Shown: piece after piece, positions 24,460 through 34,360 of the stretch
How the letters are laid out: the number at the start of each line of letters is the position of its first letter
How positions within the stretch are numbered: the first letter of the stretch is position 1
NCBI GenBank assembly: GCA_025677815.1
Contig: JAIXMP010000023.1
Coordinates: forward strand, 124,001-188,000
DNA: 64,000 nucleotides
Reading direction: 5' to 3'
DNA from: Phascolomyces articulosus
Taxonomy: Eukaryota; Mucoromycota; Mucoromycetes; Mucorales; Lichtheimiaceae
The notes under the pieces: model-generated
What the model was told of the DNA's origin: nothing
The model's input: only the letters and a program-made list of their open reading frames with translations
Database searches by the model: none
Translations under genes and position numbers: made by a program

Positions 24460-27071
24460 ATGCTTGCACCTCTGCCACCTCGTTTCCTTGATACATTCGA
24501 ATCCCTTCCTGGCCAAATTCAAAGAGTTAATCAAGCTTTTAAAAATAACGACTATCAAGAAATAGTAGAATATGCATCCATAACTATAGATTGGGTATAT
24601 GATCAAAAGTTACTTCTTCTTGCACTTCTTGATATGCGGGCATACGCTTTTACAATGAATGGACAATATAATGAAGCTTACGCAGACGCACAAAAAATGG
24701 TGGAAATCGCCCCCATGTCCGAGAGTAGCTATGTAAGAGGGGGTCATCTTCTCATGAGATATGGACAGCTTATTGATAGACATCAATCATCCTACAGCAA
24801 AGATAATAATAATACTGAAACCTCACGACAACAACAAATCGTTCCCAACACAGAAATATTGAGCAAAATAGAAGAGGCAAGTGAAATTAACCACAATAAG
24901 ATTGCTAGTGAAGTCTCACAACAACAACAAGAACAACATGAACAAGAACAAATCGAACCTAGAACAATAAAAATAGACAAAATAAAAGAATCAAGTAAAA
25001 TTGAATTATTACCCATAAAGAAAATCGACCCGATACAGAAATTCCCAGATGAAGTCATTATAAATTTCCTCACGTTATTACCCCAGAATGAACGACTAGT
25101 TTACATGCAAGTTTCAAAAATATGGAGGAAGCGGATTTTAGACTGTGCAGATGCATGGCGAGACTTGAGTCTTGGAAATAAAGGAGCAAACGATTTCCCT
25201 TTAATACGCGTAGCAAATTATCTTGGTGATCATGTCAACCACTTACGTATGAACTCTGATACCCACGACAGCGTTCGGTCTCCTTTTATTAAAAGTTTAC
25301 AAGAAGGTCATTTTGATAGAATCCAATCCCTTAGACTGGGTAGTAAGTGTTACATTTTAGTATTTTCACGTATACCCTTCTTTTTTTGACATGTATTTTA
25401 AAATAATTAAATTGTATTATTTTATATTTTATATTGTGTATAGTACCACCGTATGGAGTCCGAAGGATGCAGGAATTTGTTGCAGATGTTTCGATTGCAT
25501 TATATGCAATTCAGAACACTCTTACTCACCTTGATATTGATGTACAAGATAATGATAACTCGATTACCATTGGAACAATCTTATCAGCATGCAGAAACCT
25601 TACCAGTCTCACCTACTCTACAAAAAATGAATTATTAATACATATTGGTAATTTTGATACGGTTTACGAACATCGCTACTTGGTCAACTTGGATTTAGAT
25701 GCAAAATTAATATCAAGGCGAGCTATTGACCCTATTATACGTCGATGCCATCGATTACGACGAATTAATCTCACCAAATGTGATATCTCCGTCTTAGATA
25801 TATTGGCACAAATCACAACACCATATTTGGAAATTTTAGGTATCCACAAGGATGCGAAGCACTATGTACCACAGCTACAGGCAAAAAAGGATATTTGGAG
25901 GGAAATTGGTCTACGAAATCTTTATATATTTGCGAATAGTAGCAGAGCTGGTTCTCCTTGGGATATATTGAGAATTATCCAACTTATATACAAGAACAGG
26001 ACAACACTGCAAACCATCCATGTAGAAATACCAAAAGCAGCACAAATAGAAATTGAGCTATTATACGCACGCTATCCTGATTTGAATTTTTGGAAAATTG
26101 AAAGGATGACTTATTTTGGTCCTCAAAGATTATTCGATCAATTTTTGCTACAATCTATTCGCGATACATCAACATTGAAAATCCTAGATCTAATTAATCT
26201 AGACAACAAAGATAAATTAGCCGATACTCTTATTACAATGTCACCACTTCAGCAACTCAACATCCTGGGAACTTCGAGAGGCGTAGTACCAGCTGGTATT
26301 ATTGGTACAAGAAAGAGTGACAGTTGGCTAGTTAAATTATTTACAAGGTACACTCAGCTTTCCATCATGTCGCACACTTTGGAATCTTTTTCCCTTGGAT
26401 CACAGTATGAAATATCTGACGCCACACTTGAAGTACTTGCACAATTAAAAACATTGAAAAAGATAAAGTTTTCCTTTTTACCCAACGTTTCGACAAATGG
26501 CATCGCTAGTTTTTTCAACAAGGTTGGACGGCAACTAAATGAAGTACATTTGGATTTCATGGATTGTGTGGAAGATAATATCTTGGCAATTCTATGTGAA
26601 CAGGGGAATAGTTTATCGGTGATTGATCTACAATTCTTAAAGAACGTGTCGAATCAAGGTATAATGAATCTGGTGGACAAGGCGCCCTCAAGTCTGACAG
26701 AATTAAAAATAGAATTTTGCAATAATATTACCTCCAAATACTGCGAACTGCTCGCAAAGAGGACAATCAAAAAAGTTTATTTTGGATACAATGATTTATC
26801 ATCGTATCTAGAAAAGCCACAAGCATCATCTCCAACTTCATCCCTAGAAAATGCTATATCAACTAGCATTTCAAATGATGCTCCACAATCTATAGCGACA
26901 ACATTATCAATTAAACCAGATGGTGCAACTTCACCGCCACGAGAAATAGTATCTCCACTACGACCAGTACTGTTATCACCATCGCCACCAGCACCAACAT
27001 CTCTGCCACCATGGGAGACTGGGAGAAAAGCAACACTGTTAAACTGGTGGAAGTCTGCTGTAAGGCGCTGA
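24460..27071 (+). CDS. TPR-F-box-LRR protein (Dia2/Pof3-like SCF substrate receptor)
   Basis: Two exons, 24460-25342 and 25444-27071, joined at a GT-AG intron in phase 1, giving 836 residues. Residues about 15-105 form TPR-type helices (VNQAFKNNDYQEIVEYASI, NEAYADAQKMVEIAP). A polar linker (about 110-188) follows. The F-box is at about 190-232 (FPDEVIINFLTLLPQNERLV, WRKRILDCADAW). About 18 degenerate leucine-rich repeats (260-760) include LTHLDIDVQDND, LKILDLINLDN and LKKIKFSFLPNVSTNGI. The tail is Pro/Ser-rich. TPR + F-box + LRR is the architecture of yeast Dia2 and fission yeast Pof3, SCF ubiquitin-ligase receptors linked to replication stress. The F-box recruits Skp1 and the LRR binds substrate. 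Mucoromycota have many such copies, so orthology is not implied. The start is the first ATG of the frame, after a pyrimidine-rich leader. Confidence 0.85.
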
Positions 27072-27386
27072 CAAAGACGGATTCAACTTATTCAAGCATA
27101 TAGCTTGACAACTATATGTGCTACGACTAATGACAAGAATCGAGGAAGGAATGCCCATTGGCATTTGCAACTATATAGTTATTTCATCGATTACAATCCT
27201 TATAATTCAAGCATATACCACACATTATTTAATAATGCAAGCATGTAGTTTAGTTAGAGAATTACTACACCGATAGCAATATTGGTAGGCATCTTAGCAA
27301 CTTACTACCTGTGTAGTCTGGCACCGAATCTTACTACCTTTGAAATCTACTATCTGTGTGATCTACCAAAGTTTGCCACCTCCTGC
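27072..27386. other. Intergenic downstream of the F-box gene
   Basis: Contains loosely repeated TTCAAGCATAT and CTACTACCTGTGTG-type words near 27205-27365. No gene seen. Confidence 0.5.
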
Positions 27387-27430
27387 GATGTCTCTTTATC
27401 CCTTTCCTTCATTATTTGTACCTATTGAAT
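27387..27430 (+). repeat. Inverted repeat, left arm
   Basis: Matches the reverse complement of 29462-29505. The first 28 positions are identical, followed by a match with a few substitutions to GTACCTATT-AAT. Confidence 0.9.
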
Positions 27431-27754
27431 TATTTTATTGTCAATACATAATAAATATAGAAAATTATAAAAAGGAAAAACTTGTACGCAAATAAGACAT
27501 CTCATGACAGAATTTATAAATCCGAATAAAATGACTTTAATAGTAAAAAATATTATATTATAAGGGTTGCATTTAAAAATCACAATTCATTTTAATCTTC
27601 AAAATAATAAGGAGTTCTTTAATGCATGTAGGTATTTAAATGCTACGTATTATATTTAAAACAAAAAAATCAGTACGTATTACTGTATTCTAATAATTTC
27701 TATGATTGTACTATGCGATACTTCTTATTTTCCATGAGACAGATATAGGAAAAA

Positions 27755-29110
27755 GTGCTGTTAAATAAAGGTATACATCTACGTGTTCTAGTGTTTTATG
27801 TCTTTTATCAACGACCTGATAAATCAAACCTTATGATCTCTTCTTGTCTCTATGCCGATGATGTCGCATTAATAGGGTCTCCTGCGGATATGAAACGCTT
27901 ACTTCGGGTCGCTGAAAGACATTCTCTTGACCAAGGCTATAAATGGCACCCTGATAAATGTGCTATCATTGAACCACCAGCACCAACTACTACCACCAAC
28001 TCCAATGTCCAATTATCGACACAATACCGGCTATACAACAAAGCTATACCTCTGGTCAACAACTTTCAATACCTTGGTATCCCTTTTGACCATAATGGTA
28101 TTAACTCTACACAGTTGGTTAACCAACGCAACACCAAAGCAACAGGAAATATGGCACTGTTACGACAACTAGGTATTCACCAATATGGAATCGGACTATG
28201 GCCTGCCTTGAAAATATACCGGACCTTTGTCCGACCTGGTCTCGAATACGGCCTTGCCATTACCGCCCTGTCTGCAACACAGAAAGATAAATTCAATAAT
28301 GCACAAAAAGGCTGCATTAAAATGTGTCTCAATCGAAATGCATCAACATATTTTCCTACAATTGTTCCAATGGTATTAGCTGACCTACCTTCCATGCATA
28401 CCAGAACGCATACATTGCAACTCAAATTTGTCACTCGACTCCAACACCTACCAACCACCACCTTAGCATGATCCATTGAACTATCTTTCCTCTGGAACAA
28501 AAAGAAAGACAAGCACTAGAAAAATATATCATCAAACAACCCCTTCTATCAGCTTTACACTAAAATAAAATATAGAAGCAACCCACCTGATGATCCAGTA
28601 GAGAAAGCCATTTCTCAGAAACGCGACGAGGAGCTCGTTGCTCGAGCCAAACAAAGGAAAACCATCCGTTGTCTTCGAGGTCAACGAATGATTGACCCGG
28701 TACTGTACCTCCCTGCTACATCGTGTGACCGCCATAGGCTAATTAAATGGAGAATGCATTGGCTACCATCCTATCCCCTAAAGCACTGTCGATGCGGCCA
28801 CCATGCAGCAAATCGAGAACATTTTGCGACTTGCCCTTTAATGGAAGAAATAAACGACGAACTATCTACAACATTCGGTACAATACCTCAACTCAAGCAA
28901 GAAACCCAACCTCTTGACTATATTATAAACCACCTACCACGCTCAGAGGTTGGTTTATCATCTGGTAAATGGTTAAACTGTTGGTTCGTCCTGATTCATG
29001 CCCTTCGAGAAATTGACCGACTAAGTCACTCTGAAGATGACTACGAAGAAGATGAACCTGAACCTGAAGAGCCATCACTGCCATCCCAACTAACCGCTAG
29101 TTCAACTTAA
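27755..29110 (+). pseudogene. 5'-truncated non-LTR (LINE) reverse transcriptase remnant
   Basis: Frame 27755-28471 carries the RT catalytic box as SCLYADDVALIGSPADMKRL, then GYKWHPDKCAI, NNFQYLGIPFDHNGIN and the thumb region (GLEYGLAITALSATQKDKFN). A stop at about 28469 and a frame change precede 28590-29110, which holds AKQRKTIRCLRGQRMID and a terminal zinc-knuckle-like segment CRCGHHAANREHFATC. Upstream of YADD, the expected INDL motif is in another frame (FMSFINDLINQT near 27797-27835). The endonuclease and N-terminal RT are absent, typical of 5' truncation during target-primed insertion. A 3' UTR-like tail runs to an A-run near 29401. The fingers/palm N-terminal motifs are missing, so it is dead. 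Confidence 0.85.
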
Positions 29111-29461
29111 GAAAACTTAAATAGTTTCCCCTCCCCTTTTCATTTATTCCGCTTCGTCCCATAAATCCTTATTTTTCTCGCTTCTTCTTTCCTCCACTTG
29201 TACTATTACCCTCAATACCTACTCTAGCTTAGCTTTTCCTCCTAAATGGGGGTTTTTCAGCTGATACCACAAATTTTCATTCATATATAATCTCATCTCA
29301 AAGTACCGTAAGGAAGCGACCATATGCCTATAGGCGCAGGTCAATCCAGTCTTCCACCTTAATAAATATAAATTTTAATCTATGTCTTTTATCAGTGTCA
29401 AAAAAAACACTGTTAAGCTAAGATGGATATTATTCATAGCATTAGCTTTGTTAATGCAATG

Positions 29462-29505
29462 ATTAAATAGGTACGAGTAATGAAGGAAAGGGATAAAGAG
29501 ACATC
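29462..29505 (-). repeat. Inverted repeat, right arm
   Basis: Reverse complement of the arm at 27387-27430, with the 28 bp perfect core at the outer end (TAATGAAGGAAAGGGATAAA then GAGACATC). Confidence 0.9.
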
Positions 29506-29656
29506 AGCTATGATATGTTTCATATTATTGTAGATCTTTGATTAATAAATGATAATAAAATATATTGTTTTTTCTTCCGTTTGTACATACTAAATAATAT
29601 TATACTGTAATTACATACAAATCACACATACGCCTATCTATGTCTATCCTACTACA

Positions 29657-30451
29657 TCATTTTTTTAATTGATCAAACAAAGGATGAACAAAAAATCCAT
29701 TTTTGGAAAAGTGAACAAATAAAGGTTTTAAGCTACACATAAATCGTATTTGTACAACATATAATTTTGCCTTGTTTACTAATCTTATGGTGTGGGTGGG
29801 TGATGATGCATGCGGGTCAAGTATCCTTTTTGAAAATGGTGAAAGATTAGTTTCCTCAGGAATGATTCTCAAAATGCATAATGATCTTGAGCTTGATACA
29901 CTTTTTAAGGGCTTGTGGCGCGCATACAGCCACCACCATTACACCAATTTCTTTTTTAAAATCGAAATGCATAGCTTATCTAAAACTGGTATTCCATGAG
30001 AATATAAAAAAAAATGAATTTATTAGGGGACTGACCCAGCAATATGGTGAAAATTATTGTTTAATTTAATGTCTCCTTTGAACACAACGTCAAGGCTGAC
30101 ATACTTGTTCGAGACAGATCGTAAAAAAGCATAAAGTAATAAAAGAAAAACGCCTGTTTGAGGTACAGGGAAAAGGTATAGGGTAAAAGGAAAAGGTACA
30201 TAAAATGGTTTGTTACATGTTTGAAATTGCTTAGTATTAGAATCATTGTGGGGAAAGGGAACTCAAGCTAAGTTGGGAGGTGCAAATGCTTATTGGTTTT
30301 TTACATATACAAATAATTGTGTTGTATAAAAAAAGAGGAGTATATCTTACCTAGTCTATTTCAGGGGAAGGTAGGGTTCAATCCATTTGATTAGGGCTTG
30401 GCCTGGGTCTGGATCAATATATTGTTGTTGGTTGGATTCAGGATGCTGTAG
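29657..30451 (-). pseudogene. BRCT-domain gene remnant, copy B
   Basis: Paralogue of the relic at 19816-21198. The first-exon motif is LQHPESNQQQYIDPDPGQAL then IKWIEP (30451-30375), against LQHPESNQQQYHDNNSGAAL in copy A. The copy A start ATG corresponds here to a changed codon. Downstream, GTCTCG...GGAGACATTAAA at 30116-30069 parallels GTCTCG...GGAGACATAATA of copy A. A BRCT-1-like segment, THTIRLVNKAKLYVVQIRFM then CSL, lies at about 29795-29720. BRCT-2 is not found. Both copies read on the minus strand about 9 kb apart. Broken frames and missing domains make it a pseudogene. Confidence 0.4.
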
Positions 30452-30959
30452 ATATCAAGTTCTGCCAGTACGACATATAGTTGGCCGTTTATACTGGATC
30501 TGTTGTATTTTTGAGCTGGAAGTTGATTTCGATTTCGGTAATTTGTTGAGGAAAAAGGAGATTGGGTTATCTGTTCTGTGGTGAGGAATATTTAGACGAC
30601 GGTGCATCCGTAAGCACTGTATACCATTTTTTTTATGTAAAGTTGATGTGGTGCAGGATATGCATGTTTTCGTTCTACCACCAGGGAGCCATCCCATCCA
30701 CCATCGATGACCCAGCAATAGAGTGTATATCATATATCACATGTATAATGGAGAACCCACTTTCTTTTATTTAATGTGTGTGTATGATCAAGAGGAAAAA
30801 TATATATACATATTGTTTTTTTATTCTTGCTATGTTCCGTATCAAAGTGTTTATAGTAATGTTATATTTTATATTGTTTTCTAATAATGACACTACAATC
30901 AGTAGTGCCTTTTTAAAACAATGTTTATTCTTTCACCTTTTTTTTTCTATAGGTTTTCC

Positions 30960-31110
30960 TTCGGTTGACGGTTCGAGAACGGGTTTATTTTGGCCGGATC
31001 AGGATTCTCAACTAGTATCGTTCAAGACAAAAGGTTTGGTTCAAGAATTTGAATCGTTCTCGTTCGATACAATTTAAACGGCCGGGAAACGGGCTCACCC
31101 AACCGAACTA
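30960..31110. repeat. GC-richer palindromic segment, possible MITE
   Basis: The left part has CGGTTGACGGTTCGAGAACG and GGCCGGATC. The right part, in reverse complement, has CGGTTGGGTGAG, GGCCG and CGAACGAGAACG. The matching words occur in inverted order around a centre near 31035. Composition differs from the AT-rich surroundings. No coding potential. A MITE origin is inference. Confidence 0.3.
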
Positions 31111-32284
31111 CAAGTCTTACACTTGTCTCAAGAGCTTTTGTAATTACAATGTGTAATCCAATGAAAAGCAAGCAAAAAATCATATTGGTTAAAACAAAAG
31201 TTAATAAGAAAAAAGACAGCAAAAAAAAAAAATAATTTGTTTCACACCTGGTGGATAAACATGTACATTGCATTACTTAAACCTGTTCATTGTTAAATCA
31301 TTATATATATAATATACAGATACTCGCCCATTGGATTAATGGTATGGATATCATAGGTGGGGCCACTGAAGCCAATCAGAGAATTTAATAAAATATATGG
31401 TCTGGACCAATAAGAACTCGATTGAATAAAAATCTGTTGCTGTGCCTGGAGCCTACACAGAATTAATTTTTTTTAGAAAGCGAAAGGTTGTGCGTGCCTG
31501 CATAGTGCATTATAAAATATCTTTTGTTCTACTTGTTTCATCTCTCCCACCACTAATTTATTCAACGCCATTTAATTCCATTCACCTACATTCAACCACA
31601 TTCAAACGCATTGAATAATTTTGTTTTGTTTTTTTTTTTCACATTAGAGGGAAATTTCAACTACAAAAAAAAAGAGGTCGACCTGATGCATAATAAAAAA
31701 AAAAAAACTTTTTTCTCCCGTTATTGATAAAAGCATGTTGGAATGATGTGTGCAGGTGAATGTGCTTTATGCTTGGAAACAAAATATTGAGCAGTAGTAA
31801 TCATGGGACTTAAACGTCATCAATTTTTGCTATTTCTGAAGGCGCAGTAACTCTCACCCAATTTGGGCCAACATTCTTCTCTCAACCCAATAGACACACA
31901 CTTTCTTCTACTTCTTCAAAAAGGTACTTTTGAAATCTTTACACCGTTTTCAATGATCCTCTCTTGACATTGAATGGCGTTAATTGCTTTATTTTTACTG
32001 ATTTATTTAATCAACCTTCTTTATTCTCTCAAACTTTTCCTCCAATACTTTTTTTTTCGTTTACTATTCCATATCTTCATTTTGCTTATGCATTCTTTTT
32101 TATATTATATTCTTTATTTTTAGTATTCTCAAACATATTTTTTTACGTTCATTCTTCTATTTGGATCTTCTCATTTCGAAATGAATGCCGTTATATTGTT
32201 TCCAAAGCATTCAGGGTTCCAATGTTTTCTTTTTCTGGTCGATGCCATTTCTTCCCTTTTGGTCAAGCCTATTCTCTGCATTTC
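31111..32284. other. Intergenic, with three CCAAT boxes
   Basis: CCAAT boxes at 31330-31334 (reverse), 31372-31376 and 31407-31411 lie within 80 bp, preceded by a TATATATAATATA stretch at 31302-31318. This looks like a promoter, yet no protein-coding gene follows within 1 kb. The next distinctive sequence is the tRNA-like fold and GC-richer island from 32291. The plus frame at 31964-32305 is hydrophobic low-complexity and not supported. Confidence 0.35.
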
Positions 32285-32290
32285 GTATTA

Positions 32291-32346
32291 GCCAAGTCTA
32301 TGTAGTTTTGGTACATACGGCGACGGGTTCGACTCCTGTACTTGGT
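32291..32346 (+). ncRNA. tRNA-like cloverleaf lacking a D-arm
   Basis: Reads as a compact tRNA fold. Acceptor arm is GCCAAGT (32291-32297) with ACTTGGT (32340-32346), seven pairs including one G-T. Anticodon-like stem is TATGTA/TACATA (32299-32304, 32312-32317), perfect six pairs. The seven-base loop GTTTTGG has T at position 33 and TTT as anticodon. A five-base variable region is CGGCG. T-arm is ACGGG/CCTGT with canonical loop TTCGACT. GGTTCGACTCC is a perfect pol III B box, and TTAGCCAAGT just upstream resembles an A box. There is no room for a D-arm. It may be a tRNA-derived SINE head, a tRNA-like domain of a longer RNA, a transferred mitochondrial tRNA, or chance. Confidence 0.45.
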
Positions 32347-33030
32347 TCAAGGGGCCTGAGTTCTTGTTGGTGCCAGGTCCCACTGGATATGGCGCGTCTT
32401 TTTGACAATCCAACGGAGCCGAGGAGACGACAGTTGGTTTAGCTGAGGTTAAGGTGCGGCCTTCTGTTCCCCTTTCGGCACACCCAAGGTTGTGGTCAGT
32501 AACCATTCGCATGCAAGGAAGAAGTCAGACTTAGGAACTGGCCAGGGTACAGTACTTGCATGTGCCCACAACAGTCTGTATAATCTTGGTAGAATTGTCC
32601 TTATTGTGTACTCTGGAAGGACGTTGATTTCCTTTGATCAACTAAATGCACATTTTGGAGGCTAACAGTGCGATAGCCATACGTCTCTGCATTCCACAGA
32701 ACTCGCATTCCCTGGGAGTAATTTGACTATCCATAGTCATCCCGCTTGTGCAGTTAGTACAACCAAGTGTTCGAAAACGGCTTTCGGTCGCCCATGAGTC
32801 TTTGTAGCTGACTCAAAATGCTATGTCCGTTCATGACAAAAACTGTCGAGGCAGTGCTATCATTTTACATGGTAGCCTTCCACCACACCAGCAAGAAAAA
32901 AGTGCTCGGGCGAAAAAGCCATGTGAGAAGGGGGTGAAACCAATAAAAGAGGGGAACGAAAACAAAAGAGGGACGCGAAGGAAGAGAGTTTTCATGCATG
33001 AAATACTTTTACCTTTTTCTCTTTGTTAAA
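32347..33030 (+). other. GC-richer, non-coding-looking island after the tRNA-like fold
   Basis: From about 32347 to 32830 the sequence is visibly richer in G and C than its neighbours, lacks homopolymers, and has no convincing frame on either strand. It contains short self-complementary words. This is the profile of a structured RNA or a SINE body. I do not recognise SRP RNA, RNase P, U-snRNAs, rRNA or telomerase RNA in it. Confidence 0.3.
32399..32403 (+). terminator. Possible pol III terminator
   Basis: A TTTTT run 53 bp after the tRNA-like fold, the first T5 downstream of the B box. It would give a transcript of about 110 nt if pol III uses the boxes. Confidence 0.3.
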
Positions 33031-34360
33031 ATAATAGGTGAAATTTCGAGTACCATAGCCAACAAAAAAAAATCAATATGAATTCATAACATTGATAGCC
33101 CATCTGCTCCTGTTCTGTTTGTATGTATTTCAATTATAACTATTTCATTACTAAAAGAAACTTTATATATGAGCAATTAAACTAATATACGTTATATATG
33201 AATATATAATAGGTTATGCCATTTCTCAAGCTGACGATTCTTAATCATGATACGCCCCTGTTTTGCGGGTATGTTTTTTTTCTGTTTCTTTGAACAATAA
33301 CCAGTTTATTATAGAAGAAGAACAATTGACAAACATATGTATTTAGGCATGGTTTCCAAGTTGAACGATTTTCTTTATGTTTCATCATGGTCTCTCTGCG
33401 TGGGTTTTCCTTTATCGATGAACAGGGAGCAACGTTTAATGGATCGACCAATTTGCAACAAAGACCTCCAGGCCATCCAAGTTATTTATAGTAGTATTCC
33501 TTTAGTCATTCGCAATTGTATTCCTTTAGTCATTCAATTTTTCCTTCTGAACAACAAAAACATTTGGATCTTTTGACATAGTGCAGTTGGGTCAACCAAC
33601 TGAGGGATAGGGTGGGTTTTCCTCGTTTTAATAAACATCAAACTTAAAAAAAAACATGACTCTGTTGGTATTTTATTTTTATGTTTGACATATTTAATTC
33701 ATTTTAATAATGACTTTTTGTACTTGATCAACCTTATCGGAATGACTCCGAGTGCACGGGCCATGGTTATAAAGTTGAGATATTAGATGGTTCATCTTTA
33801 TTCAAAAAGAAAACAGGGCTTATTGGTTTGCACCTATGCTCTAGAACAGCTCAACTGTTGTGGTGATTGATGTGCCTGTTGTAGTAAATCCTAAGCCATA
33901 TTAAGAAAATAATCGTCTCTTTTTCATTTGTGATAATAATAATGAAGTTTGTATAGTTCAGTGTAATTTTCTTAGTCTTGTTACTTGTTACTAATAATTG
34001 GAAGGTGGAAGAACGGAACAAAGAAACATGACATTTTATTATTAATAACGTCAAAAGTATATTATATACAAGCATATGGGCATGGTATGAAAGAAAAAAA
34101 AACACCGTGAAGGGGGTTTTTTCACAGTGTTTTTTTTCCTATGCTTCATTCTATTATTGATTGAGTTGCAAAAACACACACAAACAAAACACACAAGATT
34201 ACGTAACAGCGATTTATTATTATTCTTTTCCATTCCTAATGGATTTATCATCTGAATAAGATTTTATTATATATATAAATGATAATGACTACTATGTGAT
34301 CATTTTATTAAAAAAGAAACAATACGATAGCCGTAGTAGAAAGATTATTTATTTGATTAA
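33031..34360. other. Intergenic, no gene supported
   Basis: AT-rich. A GTATTCCTTTAGTCATTC direct repeat lies at about 33494-33537. Frames at 33245-33451 and 33851-34251 are chance. Confidence 0.5.
34094..34137. repeat. Strong hairpin
   Basis: A-run plus CACCGTGAA (34094-34111) pairs with TTCACAGTG plus T-run (34121-34137) around a GGGGGTTTT loop, one mismatch. It would work as a terminator on either strand or be a TE end, but no adjacent gene shows which. Confidence 0.6.

Larger units (their letters stand above)
27387..29505. mobile_element. 2.1 kb segment bounded by inverted repeats and holding an RT relic
   Basis: Bounded by 44 bp inverted repeats (27387-27430 and 29462-29505) that share a perfect 28 bp core beginning GATGTCTCTTTATCCCTTTC. 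Inside is a 5'-truncated, frameshifted non-LTR reverse transcriptase with its 3' end. LINEs have no terminal inverted repeats, so the simplest reading is a LINE copy inserted into a TIR element, or two flanking MITE ends in opposite orientation. No target-site duplication could be fixed with certainty. Confidence 0.55.

Noticed and set aside
32288..32512. Minus-strand 74-codon frame across the tRNA-like fold
   Set aside because: Polar, Pro/Ser-rich, no homologue recalled. The structured-RNA reading of the plus strand explains the GC better.
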